Positions 1 to 10,349 of a stretch of 64,000 bases of DNA are shown piece by piece; the stretch's first letter is position 1, and each line of letters starts with the position of its first letter. Position numbers and translations under genes: made by a program. The stretch comes from Zingiber officinale (taxonomy: Eukaryota > Streptophyta > Magnoliopsida > Zingiberales > Zingiberaceae). The stretch lies in NCBI RefSeq assembly GCF_018446385.1, contig NC_055996.1:46360365-46424364 (forward strand), written 5' to 3'. The notes beneath the pieces are model-generated. The model worked only from the letters and a program-made list of their open reading frames with translations. It made no database searches and was not told the origin of the DNA.

Positions 1-308
1 TTTGGATTTCTCCACTATCATGTATTTGGTCAATTTTGACTTACTTGACATTTTGATCTCACATTCACGACCAAATTTGACTCGAGGTCTATTGCACCAA
101 CACTCTCACTCTCCAACAATCTTCCTTGTTACTTGATGTCTCACTCAACCATCAAGTATATTTATTAACTGTCAAGTATCTAATTAACCTTGGCTTACTT
201 AACATATCATTTAATCAATAAATATATTAATCAAATATTGAAACTCAACTCGATCCAACTTGAGCTTGGCTAACCTTAATTAGAGATTGATTGTACTAAT
301 AATATCTT

Positions 309-703
309 TGTGTCAATTGACATAAAATTTGATTTTTTTTTTGTATAAATAGGTGGTCTACAACTTAAAAGGTGATGAGTCTATGACTTTAAGGCATGGT
401 AACACTCAGTGTCAAGCTAGCTAGGAACCTAAAGCATTTGAATTAAATCCAATTAGAGATGGCTAGACCCATCAATGAGTTTTGACTAAAACTCATTGAT
501 GAACTCAGAAGTACAAAATTCAAAAACTAGGGCATGAAGAGGAATAAGTGAGTGTAGGGAAAGTATTGTTGCTATGCAAGAGTGGTTATCATATTCCAAA
601 ACGAGGGTATACCTTTGTGCTAATTGGCACGAAGACTATTTTTTGAAAATAGGTGCTGCTTAGAAGGTCATAAGGCTATGACTTTAGGGCATGGTGACAC
701 TCA
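309..703. repeat. Degenerate ~300-bp tandem repeat (units 1 and 2)
   Basis: The stretch around 371-409 recurs at 666-703 with few changes, giving a period near 297 bp. Unit 1 runs uninterrupted through CACTCAGTG (about 401-411). Unit 2 is cut at the same point by the 11-kb insertion and resumes at 11775, where it again matches 404-615 (the 'accta', 'caatga.ttttgac' and 'gtacaaaatt' blocks). The repeat has no coding content. Its value is that unit 1 preserves the empty target site of the insertion. Confidence 0.75.
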
Positions 704-879
704 GGGGCGTTTGGTTCTTTGTTAGGAATAGGAATCGGAATGGGAATCATTGTATTGTGGAATGAGAATGAGTATGAGTATGGATATCACTCTTAAAAGT
801 AATGTTTGGTTAGTTGCATATTTTCTATCAGAATAAATCAAAATTTTCTTTTTTACCCTTAAAGAAAAATAAGAGAAAA

Positions 880-1375
880 AATTAGATGTGAGAGAAAGAT
901 AAATGTGAGAGAAAAATATAATGAAAGAGAATGATGAGAGAGAAAGTGTGATGAGAAAGAATAAAGAGAGAGAAAGTGTGATGTGAAAGAATGAAGAGAG
1001 AGAAAGTGTGATGAGAGAAAATGAGAAAAGAGAGTGTGATAGGAGAGAGCATGATGCGAGAAGATGAGAGAGAAAATATGATGTGAGAGAAAGTACGATG
1101 GGAGAGGATGAAGAGAGAGAAAATGTAATGAGAAAAAATGAGGAGAGAGAGTGTCATGAGAGAGATTGAGGAGGGAGAAAGTATGGTGAGAGATAAAATA
1201 TGATGAGAGAGAAAGTGTGATGAAAAAAAGAGAACATTAAGTGTGATGGGAGAGATTAAGGAGAGAGAAAGTATGATGAGGGAGAAAGTATAATGAGAGA
1301 GAAAGTGTGTTGAGGAAAAAAAAAAGAGGGAGTGTGACAAGAGAGATTGAGGAGAGAGAAAGTGTGATGAGAGCG
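880..1375. repeat. GA-rich degenerate minisatellite of the PIF-like element (left copy)
   Basis: Variants of 'gatgagagagaaagtgt' repeat every ~18-24 bp, all purine-rich on the plus strand. The long minus-strand open frames here (Phe-Ser-Leu-Ile-Ser repeats) are products of this composition, not genes. The same array recurs at 4550-5047 and, reordered, at 11167-11510. Confidence 0.8.
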
Positions 1376-1381
1376 AAAGTG

Positions 1382-1717
1382 TATCCTATCCGAATGCTGA
1401 ACCAACGGACGCTGGGCACGGGGCGCTCTCCGGCTGTCGACGTGGATCTTCGACTGGTAACACAGCTCCGGCGAACCTGCACAGAAGTCGGGTCGGGAAG
1501 GGGTTCCCGGCGACGACCCTCCGACGCTCAAGTCAGGCGAAGCTCAAGAGAAAAAGTGGCTCCAGAATTCGTAGAAAACGTACCTAGTCAGGGAAGAATG
1601 AGGGCCTTTATATAGGGCAGTGAAGAAGTGAGTGTGCACCTACCGAGGTGTACACGTGTCCATGGCCCATACCCCAGTAAGAGCTTGTCAGTGAGCTTCC
1701 CTAACCCATACTGCTAC
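1382..1717 (-). mobile_element. Partial gypsy-type LTR, duplicate of 5048-5385
   Basis: From the junction 'gcgaaagtgt/atcctatccg' this segment matches the start (plus-strand order) of the LTR at 5048-5865 almost base for base. It stops abruptly at 1717, inside the LTR, where unrelated sequence begins. The upstream junction with the GA-rich repeat is identical in both copies, so 709-1717 and 4379-5385 arose by duplication of one structure, not by two integrations. Confidence 0.8.
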
Positions 1718-4378
1718 TCGGAAAACCTAGAGGTTCCATTGTACAAAAATTTTGTACAAAGGTATGAACCTTTTCCTAGCTACCATGTGTTCTTTTAAAT
1801 TAAATTTTGGATCGCATGCGGAACTTAACACGTTTGATCCAAAACTTAATATATTTGTTCTTTTAGGTTTTGACTTAGATCTCCTGCGGAACTTAACACG
1901 TTTGACCCAAATCTCCTTAAGTTATTAATTCCATTAAATATTAATTTCCATAATTGGTTCCCAGTACTGACGTGGCAAGACACATGGCCTTCTTGGATAT
2001 GGGAGCAACCACCACCGACTAGACAAAACCTTTTATAGAAATCTAATATTTAATTTCCTAAAATAACTTTAGGTTAACCGAAAAGAACAATCAAATCAAA
2101 AGGAAAAGAAAAAATAAAAGAACACAATATCGAAAAACATATTCGAAATACTAGAATCGTAAGCCTCTTGTATTTGGTATTATTTCCATAAATAACTAGC
2201 ATGATGCGAAAAGGAAAAATTACTAGTTATACCTTCTAGAAAGACCTCTTGATCTTCTACCGTATTCCTCTTCTAACCTCGGACGTTGTGTGGGCAACGA
2301 TCTTCCGAGATGAGAAACCACCAATCACCTTCTTCTTCCTTGTAAGTTTCGGCCATCAAAACATCTTCTAGGATGAAGAGGTTCGGCCACCACCACCATG
2401 CTCCAAGGGATGCTAGAAACGAGGCTTGCTTTCTCTCCTTCTTCTCCTTCCTTGATCCGGCCACTAACAAAAGCTCCACCAAGAGGTAAGTTTCGGCCAA
2501 CAAGAGGAGAGGAGAGAAATAGGGCCGGCCACACCACCAAGGAAAAAAAAGAGAGAGAAAAATATAATAGAGTCGTTAGCTTTGAAGCATCCTCTACCCC
2601 CTCTTTTATAATCCTTGATCCTGGCGAATAAGGAAAATTTAATAAAAATTTCCTTAATTCTTTTTCCATTGAAAAGGAAAAATTATTTAATTAAAAACAA
2701 TTTTCTTTCTCAATTTTATTTGGCCGGCCACACCAAAGCTACAAACAAGGAGAGTTTTAATTAATTAAAACTTCCTAATTTGTCTCCAGAAATTTATAAA
2801 ATTTCTCCAATAATTTAATCCCTTCATGATTGATTTATAAAAAGGAAATTTAATAAATTAAAATCTTTCTTTTAAACATGTGGATAAAAAGAAAGTTATC
2901 TCTAAAAATTAAAATCTCTTTTAATCTACAAATAAGGAAAGATATCAAATCTTTTCTCAATCTGTTGTAGAAACTAATAAAAGAGAATTATTAATTTTTA
3001 AACTTTCTTTTAAATCATAAACATGGTTAAAAAGGAAAGTTTTCTTAAAATTTAAAATCCTCCTTTAATCAACAAATAAGGAAAGATTTCAAATTTTAAA
3101 CTCTCTTTTAAACATGTAGATGATTTACAAATAAGGAAAGTTTTTACCAAAAATTAAAACCATCCTTTTAAACTACAAATAAGGAAAGAGATTAATCTCT
3201 TCTCTTAATCTTTTGTAGAAAGCTATAAAAGGAAATTTTTAATTTTTAAACTCTCTTTTAAAATCATGATATCCACATAAGAAATAATTTTAATAAAAAT
3301 CCTTTTAAATATTCTAGTGACCGGCCACCTAAGCTTGGGAGCCCAAGCTTTGGCCGGCCACCTACATGGCTCATCCACTTGGTCTTGGCCGGCCCTAGCT
3401 TGAGTTCCAAGCTAGCTTGGTCGGCCCCATTGGATGGGTAAGAAGGTGGGTATGCGGTGGGTATAAATCTCTATATACTAGAGGCTACGATAGGGACCGA
3501 GAGGAAGAATTGGTTTTGGTCTCCCGATGAAATTAAGCATCCCGTGTTCGCCCCGAACACACAACTTAATTTCATCAATAATAATTCATTCCACTAAAGA
3601 ACTATTATTGAACTACCGCACCAATCCCAAATTACATTTTGGGCTCCTTCTTATTATGAGTGTGTTAGTCTCCCTGTGTTTAAGATAACAAATGTCCACT
3701 AATTAAGTAAGTTACTGACAACTCACTTAATTAATATCTAGCTCCAAGAGTAGTACCACTCAACTTCATCGTCATGTCGGACTAAGTCCACCTGCAGGGT
3801 TTAACATGACAATCCTTATGAGCTCCTCTTGGGGACATTCTCAACCTAGATCACTAGGACACAGTTTCCTTCTATAATCAATAACAGACACTATAAATGA
3901 TATCATTTCCCAACTTATCGGGCTTATTGATTTATCGAACTAAATCTCACCCATTGATAAATTAAAGAAATAAATATCAAATATATGTGATTGTTATTAT
4001 ATTAGGATTAAGAGCACACACTTCCATAATAACTGAGGTCTTTGTTCCTTTATAAAGTCAGTACAAAAGGAATGACCTCAAATGGTCCTACTCAATACAC
4101 TCTAAGTATACTAGTGTAATTATATAGTTAAGATAAACTAATACCTAATTACACTACGACCTTCCAATGGTTTGTTCCTTTCCATCTTGGTCGTGAGCTA
4201 CTGTTTATAATTTATAAGGTACTGATAACATGATCTTCTGTGTGTGACACCACACACCATGTTATCTACAATATAAATTAATTGAACAACTACATTTATC
4301 ATAAATGTAGACATTTGACCAATGTGATTCTTATAAATGTTTATACCAAAAGCTAGGCTTTTAGTATACACTCTAACA
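1718..4378 (-). mobile_element. Solo-LTR-like element, family X (large copy)
   Basis: On the minus strand it begins TGTTAGAGTGTATACT and contains blocks shared with the element at 44596-46313: the paired 'gtacaaaa' motif near 1740, 'gtgtgggcaacgatct' near 2290, 'gactaagtccacctgcag' near 3780, and the 'acatgatcttctgtgtg' block near 4230. The ends resemble those of a copia-type LTR, but no internal coding region is visible. Open frames at 2273-2669 have no recognisable product. Several GGCCGGCC runs lie between 2520 and 3425. No short target duplication is found: the right flank resumes inside the PIF-like terminus, not in the interrupted LTR. Confidence 0.6.
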
Positions 4379-5047
4379 GTTTGGTTCTTTGTTAGGAATA
4401 GGAATCGGAATGGGAATCATTGTATTGTGGAATGGGAATGAGTATGAGTATGGATATCACTCTTAAAAGTAATGTTTGGTTAGTTGCATATTTTCTATCA
4501 GAATAAATCAAAATTTTCTTTTTTACCCTTAAAGAAAAATAAGAGAAAAAATTAGATGTGAGAGAAAGATAAATGTGAGAGAAAAATATAATGAAAGAGA
4601 ATGATGAGAGAGAAAGTGTGCTGAGAAAGGATAAAGAGAGAGAAAGTGTGATGTGAAAGAATGAAGAGAGAGAAAGTGTGATGAGAGAAAATGAGAAAAG
4701 AGAGTGTGATAGGAGAGAGCATGATGCGAGAAGATGAGAGAGAAAATATGATGTGAGAGAAAGTACGATGGGAGAGGATGAAGAGAGAGAAAATGTAATG
4801 AGAAAAAATGAGGAGAGAGAGTGTCATGAGAGAGATTGAGGAGGGAGAAAGTATGGTGAGAGATAAAATATGATGAGAGAGAAAGTGTGATGAAAAAAAG
4901 AGAACATTAAGTGTGATGGGAGAGATTGAGGAGAGAGAAAGTATGATGAGGGAGAAAGTATAATGAGAGAGAAAGTGTGTTGAGGAAAAAAAAGAGGGAG
5001 TGCGACAAGAGAGATTGAGGAGAGAGAAAGTGTGATGAGAGCGAAAG
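4379..5047. repeat. Second copy of PIF-like left arm and GA-rich array
   Basis: This segment starts at base 6 of the terminal repeat (matching 709 onward) and follows 709-1381 closely, with a few substitutions and length changes in A runs. The missing first five bases, together with element X immediately to the left, show that it is a duplication product and not an independent insertion. Confidence 0.8.
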
Positions 5048-5865
5048 TGTATCCTATCCGAATGCTGAACCAACGGACGCTGGGCACGGGGCGCTCTCCG
5101 GCTGTCGACGTGGATCTTCGACTGGTAACACAGCTCCGGCGAACCTGCACAGAAGTCGGGCCGGGAAGGGGTTCCCGGCGGCGACCCTCCGACGCTCAAG
5201 TTAGGTGAAGCTCAAGAGAGAAAAAGTGGCTCCAGAATTCGTAGAAAACGTACCTCCGGGGAAGAATGAGGGCCTTTATATAGGGCAGTGAAGAAGTGAG
5301 TGTGCACCTACCGAGGTGTACACGTGTCCATAGCCCATACCCCAGTAAGGGCTTGTCAGTGAGCTTCCCTAACCCATACTGCTACAGTCTCAGCATGTCC
5401 TCGATGGGACAGCGGAATCCCCTGTCACAAGATTTGGAACATGGCCCACACGTGAAACATACCTGCTGTCAGAAAAAGACGTTCCTTGTCCTTTTCCCCT
5501 TTGCTCCAAATCTGGCTTCCGGGCGGACAGCTCCCTCAACATCCGGCCGGACATATGCGATGGTTTATTTGGAGAGATCCTCCATCACGTGCTTTATGGG
5601 GACTATCAGCAGTGTTACCTTATGGCGTTGGCCGAGCGTGAGGTCCGCTCGGCCCACGACCTTTTCCACTGAGCGCCGGAACCCTGATTTCGACAGGGAG
5701 ACCTCAACCATCAGCCGTATATCGTCCGGTCGGCAAGCCGGTCGGACCCTGCCTTCTCCGGGCGTCCGGTCGGACCCGACCCTCTCCGGATGGACGACTG
5801 CCACTGTGGCTTCCACGTGGCGTTGACTTCACAGGGCGGGGTCGCCTGCTCTTACTACCGGATCA
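5048..5865 (-). repeat. LTR (3' LTR of the minus-strand gypsy-type element)
   Basis: Nearly identical to 10350-11166 throughout. The outer end has diverged (TGTATCCTATCCGAATG against TGATCATGTCCGAATG in the other copy). The inner end GATCA abuts a purine-rich tract when read on the minus strand. Open frames inside (such as 5296-5826) also occur in the other LTR only because the LTRs are copies. Confidence 0.85.
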
Positions 5866-5885
5866 TTTGCCTCCCCTTTAAGTCT
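5866..5885 (-). other. Polypurine tract
   Basis: Read on the minus strand this is CTTAAAGGGGAGGCAAA directly before the LTR start TGATCC, in the position expected for the plus-strand DNA primer of an LTR retrotransposon. It supports the minus orientation. Confidence 0.7.
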
Positions 5886-6227
5886 AGTCGAAGGAGGCGA
5901 ATAGTCCGACTGACTGGACTAAGAATCCGGCCGAGCGGTTCCTCCATGCTTGTATCATCCGCTCGGCCAACCATAGAGGTAGCCTTAAGCGAATCAACAA
6001 TGGTCTTCACCGGATCTCCTCGTATCCTACGCCAATCTTCGACATTAAGGTTGAGCATGCTTTCATTAAATGCTCCGAATGATTGAATGCCACGTGGAGC
6101 TTTGCCATCGGTGTACGGCGGCGGTGGCGTGGTGTTTTGATGTGATCGAAGCGATTCGAAATGGACGGCTCGATGCATGCTTTGTTTCCCGTGACCTGGA
6201 TCCAACGGTGGAGGCCGCCCGGCCTTC

Positions 6228-6240
6228 ACCCTATAAATTC
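6228..6240 (+). promoter_or_regulatory. TATA-like box of the antisense gene
   Basis: CTATAAAT lies about 270 bp before the ATG at 6508, with a pyrimidine-rich presumed leader between. A separate promoter on the strand opposite to the retroelement would fit an independently expressed gene. This is sequence inference only. Confidence 0.4.
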
Positions 6241-6507
6241 TTCGTTTCCTTCTCTTCCTCACCTGCCTTCGCGATTTCGACCATTGCTTCCTGCGCTTCG
6301 GAGCTCCGGCGACACTGTTTCTGCTCTCCGACGCTCTCCGGCGCCTTTTCCTTGATCCCTTTCTCCGCAGCAAGGTTTTATATCTTTCCTCCCTCCTTTC
6401 CGGTGTTTCCTCCGCATTTCTTTCTCAGTTTCAATCCTTGAAACTTCCTTTCTTCTGCTGTTGTTCTTTTCCTGCCTTTTTGTCGTTTGATTCCTTCCGA
6501 TCGGCCC

Positions 6508-8662
6508 ATGGCTAGTTCTTCCACTCCCGCAGATCAGTCGCTCGGCCCATGGTACACCACCATGCAGTCCCGATTCGAACAGCGGGACTTCGATATTTTG
6601 ACAGACAATTTTGAAATCCCAGAGGATTTCGAAATTCGTTTAGCTGGTCCTTCCGCTCGGCCTTACAGGCCGCCGCGCGGAGCTTTCTGTGTCTTCCGAG
6701 ACTAGTTTACCGCCGGTCTTCGTTTTCCTGTGCACCCCTTCATTATAGATGTCTGTAATTTTTTCGGTGTGCCGCTCAGCAGTTTAGTACCCAATACCTT
6801 CCGTCTTCTCTGCGGTGTTGTCATTTTGTTTAAGATTCATAACATCCCCCTCCGACCGGAGGTCTTCTTTTATTTCTATTACCCCAAGCAAGCCGAGTCG
6901 GGTACCTTCATGTTCCAAGCTCGGCCCGGCTTGGTCTTTTTCAACAAACTCCCTACTTCCAATAAACATTGGAAGGACTACTTTTCTACATCCGTATGCC
7001 CAATCAGGCAAACTTCCCGACCCAGTGGCAAGTCAGTCTGCCCCCCACTCCCGAGTTGAAGAAGTTCAAGACCCGACCGGACTACCTCCACGCTGCAAAT
7101 ATACTGGCCGGTCTGTGACTTGACATCAACAAACTTCTCCACAAGGGAGTGATGTACATCTTCGGGCTGAGTCCTATACGGACCCCTCTTCCGGCCGGCT
7201 TCGGTAAGAACTTTGGTTGGGCATTTGCTTTGATTGCTAACTGATTTCTTTTCCTTTCTTTGCAGCGGACATCGTTATGGATTCGGTCATGGCCGGTGTT
7301 TTGAAGAGGAAGGCGGCCGCTCTGGAAGCCGCGCCGGCTAAAGAAATGGAAGCTTTGGGTATCCAGCCGGTCGGATCCCACGAAGGAGAGAGCGGGACTC
7401 AAGCTGAGTCGACCACTCCTGCTTCTCAGCAAAACGTAGCCAGCGGAGCCACTCCTTCTGGAGAACCAACTGCCCCTGAGGAAGGTTCCACTCGGGAGGG
7501 GGAGCAGCCCTTACAAAAGAGGCGCCGAGTGGAGACTCCACTGCGGTCGGCAACCTCCGCGGTCCAACCATCCGAGCGGGTCACTGCAACTGCTCGGGGC
7601 AAGGCGCCAGAGACCGAAACCATCTCGTCCGACCGGACTCCTTCGGATTGGGACGAGCCAGCCGCTCCAGTGGAGGCTGTTCCAATCAGCACCCTTCCGC
7701 CCGTTCGCCATTCAGCCCAGCGCTCGACCATTCATTCCCAGTTTTTTGCGCCGGCTTCTGATCCCCTTCCGACCGCCGGTCGGACGACCCCCGGCCTGCG
7801 CCCGAGCATACCATCACCTTGAAAGGGCCCCTAGCTGAGATGTGGGCCGATGCTCGGGCCCGCACTGCGCTGATACCCCTCGAAAATTTGGCTAACAGCC
7901 ATATGCAGCAGGCCACAAGGGTAAGTTTGTAATCTACAAGCTTTGCTGTTCCTTCTTTCCGATCGGCCGCTAATAGCTATAATTTTCTTTTGCCAGAGAT
8001 GGGTGGAGGAAATTGCGATTTCCAACCGCTTGGCCTAGGTGGATGAAGAGCTACGGCAACTGAAGGTCGCAGTTGGTCCATCCGGCCTTCAGGGCCCTTC
8101 CTATTCCGAGCTGCAAAAGGAGCTGAAGAAAGCTCAAACTCTGCTGGCGGCCGAGCAGAAGAAGACAGCCGACCAGGCCCACGCCTTGGCCGAGTCCGAG
8201 CGACAAGTCAAGTCGCTTGACACAAAAATAACCCTGGCCACCACTCGAAAGAATACAGCTATCTCCGATCTGGAGAAGAAGAACGTTGAGGCTTGGGGCC
8301 TGAAGCTGAAGATAAAAGAGTTGACGGAGCAGCTCGACAGGGAGAAGGCGGGCCGCTCGGCCGACGCGGAAAAGCTTAAGAATCTGAACGAGGCCCTCAC
8401 AGGCTCCCAGGCGGCTTTCAAAGAATATCAAGATGCCGAGCCGAGCTGAGTCGCCGCTCTGCGATAGAGCTACATCCGATCGCCCAAGTTCTCGGAGAAA
8501 ATTTACGAGCGGATGTACTCAGCCTTCGACTTGGCCATGACTGCCACTATGACCTATCTGAAGTCGAAGGGTCTTCTTCCGGAGTCCACCAATATTCCGG
8601 CCGGCGATCAGGTGGCGCTCCTAGATAACATCCCCAAGACCCTCTACGATTATATCGAGTAA
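6508..8662 (+). pseudogene. Decayed 'putative gypsy type transposon' domain gene, antisense inside LTR element
   Basis: The conceptual protein starts MASSSTPADQ and reaches a block with FPVHPFIIDVCNFFGVPL and LVPNTFRLLC. These resemble the plant domain named 'putative gypsy type transposon' (Pfam Transposase_28). A proline- and glutamate-rich linker, a long heptad-type coiled coil (~8039-8449) and a tail ending LYDYIE follow. Two introns appear intact: about 7202-7265 and 7921-7996, each with GT(A)AG borders. Disabling changes are TAG at 6703, a one-base loss near 6975, TGA near 7120, a frameshift near 7780, TAG near 8036 and TGA near 8447. Introns mean it was acquired as DNA or evolved in place, not through a spliced mRNA. 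Its molecular role is unknown. Confidence 0.7.
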
Positions 8663-9031
8663 TTTTTGTAATTTGGCCACTCAGCTAAATATGATCCCTT
8701 TTGTACTTAGGCCGCCCGACCTGAGATTTTATTTTTAATGCAATGCTTTCCTTTCGCGCACTCTATCTTTTTGCACTTTGTCTTTTTGCTAATTAATATG
8801 TGTGTTGGTCGCTCGCCTATTATCACACCTCTGGCATTCGAAAAGCATTCTTGCGAAGTACTTGGCCATGCCCTTCCGCTCGGGCAAATATTCCGCTTTG
8901 CTAGTAAGGATCGCTCGTTATAAACCGACAACCTTTGGGCATTGAGCCGAGCGGAACGTAGAGTCAGTCGAACAATATTGGCGGCGAGCATTCTCGGACA
9001 GTTGCAGTCCCCCTTTTTTTTCGCTTGGAAT

Positions 9032-10023
9032 ATTTATAGACGCCTACTCGTCTCTCGATATTTAACGTCGGAGCTCGACGGCCTTCCGCTCGGAGGGTTT
9101 ATAGACGCCGGCTCGTCTCTCGATATTTAACGTCGGAGCTCGACGGTCTTCCGCTCGGACGTTTATAGACGCCGGCTCGTCTCTCGATATTTAACGTCGG
9201 AGCTCGACGGTCTTCCGCTCGGAGGGTTTATAGACGCCGGCTCGTCTCTCGATATTTAACGTCGGAGCTCGACGGTCTTCCGCTCGGAGGGTTTATAGAC
9301 GCCGGCTCGTCTCTCGATATTTAACGTCGGAGCTCGACGGTCTTCCGCTCGGAGGGTTTATAGACGCCGGCTCGTCTCTCGATATTTAACGTCGGAGCTC
9401 GACGGTCTTCCGCTCGGAGGGTTTATAGACGCCGGCTCGTCTCTCGATATTTAACGTCGGAGCTCGACGGTCTTCCGCTCGGAGGGTTTATAGACGCCGG
9501 CTCGTCTCTCGATATTTAACATCGGAGCTCGACGGTCTTCCGCTCGGAGGGTTTATAGACGCTGGCTCGTCTCTCGATATTTAACGTCGGAGCTCGACGG
9601 TCTTCCGCTCGGAGGGTTTATAGACGTCGGCTCGTCTCTCGATATTTAACGTCGGAGCTCGACGGTCTTCCGCTCGGAGGGTTTAGACGCCGGCTCGTCT
9701 CTCGATATTTAACGTCGGAGCTCGACGGTCTTCCGCTCGGAGGGTTTATAGACGCCGGCTCGTCTCTCGATATTTAACGTCGGAGCTCGACGGTCTTCCG
9801 CTCGGAGGGTTTATAGACGCCGGCTTGTCTCTCGATATTTCTCGTCTCTCGATATTTAACGTCGGAGCTCGACGGTCTTCCGCTCGGAGGGTTTATAGAC
9901 GCCGGCTTGTCTCTCGATATTTAACGTCGGACCTCAACGGTCTTCCGCTCGGAGGGTTTATAGACGCCAGCTCGTCTCTCGATATTTAACGTCGGAGCTC
10001 GACGGTCTTCCGCTCGGAGGGTT
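9032..10023. repeat. 65-bp minisatellite, about 15 copies
   Basis: The unit contains TTTATAGACGCCGGCTCGTC, TCGATATTTAACGTCGGAGC and CGACGGTCTTCCGCTCGG. Most units are exactly 65 bp and nearly identical. Exceptions are a 64-bp unit near 9160, a two-base loss near 9685 and a partial duplication of 'ctcgtctctcgatattt' near 9835-9858. The near identity implies recent amplification. It lies inside the retroelement, downstream of its gag start, and the last units form the C-terminal part of that open frame. Confidence 0.95.
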
Positions 10024-10304
10024 TTCCCTTTTCTGGCATCTCGTCTAGGCATTTCATCCGAAGAAGATCCCCTATCTCTGTGAGTTGGTACGGCTTCAGG
10101 GGTGCGGAACAGGGCTCGATGAAATGCAACGGTGGCTGGTGGCGCTTCCGCTCGACCACCAGACGCTGATGTTGCTTGATGCTCCGGCCGCTCGGCTGTG
10201 GCTTTCTGTTTTTGCTCCACGAGCTTGGCGACCCTTATCTCGATTAGAGCGTCGAGTTCCTCGTTCGAAAGCATCACCGTGTGTTGTCGTCCAGCCTCGT
10301 CCAT
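9921..10304 (-). pseudogene. Truncated gag N-terminus of the gypsy-type element
   Basis: The 127-residue frame opens MDEAGRQHTVMLSNEELDAL just downstream of the LTR and primer-binding site, where gag starts in plant gypsy elements. It has an acidic, helical N-terminus (AKLVEQKQK), then a low-complexity basic region. The last ~35 residues are encoded by the minisatellite (GVYKPSERKTVEVRR), so the original gag is cut off. No capsid core or zinc knuckle is present. The reading is supported mainly by position, since the sequence is too short for firm family assignment. Confidence 0.55.
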
Positions 10305-10330
10305 TGTTTCCGATCGGATGCAGGAGCGTT

Positions 10331-10347
10331 CCCACAGACGGCGCCAA
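10331..10347 (-). other. Primer-binding site
   Basis: On the minus strand, two bases after the LTR, the sequence reads TTGGCGCCGTCTGTGGG. This has the TGGCGCC core seen at the priming site of many plant gypsy elements. It fixes the element's orientation. The cognate tRNA cannot be assigned with certainty. Confidence 0.7.
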
Positions 10348-10349
10348 AT

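Noticed and set aside
882..1482. Long minus-strand open frames of repeated Phe-Ser-Leu-Ile-Ser residues (also at 4552-5199 and 11130-11480)
   Set aside because: They translate the GA-rich minisatellite; lack of stops follows from composition, and frames shift freely between copies.
5296..5826. A 176-residue frame found almost unchanged at 10597-11127
   Set aside because: Both lie in the two LTRs of one element, so similarity reflects LTR copying. The frame has no recognisable domain and crosses promoter sequence.
7338..8431. Minus-strand frames opposite the antisense pseudogene
   Set aside because: They mirror the GC-rich plus-strand coding sequence and have no gag or pol features.
9032..10023. 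Possible CRISPR-like array
   Set aside because: The 65-bp units are contiguous without unique spacers, and the sequence is plant nuclear DNA; it is a minisatellite.
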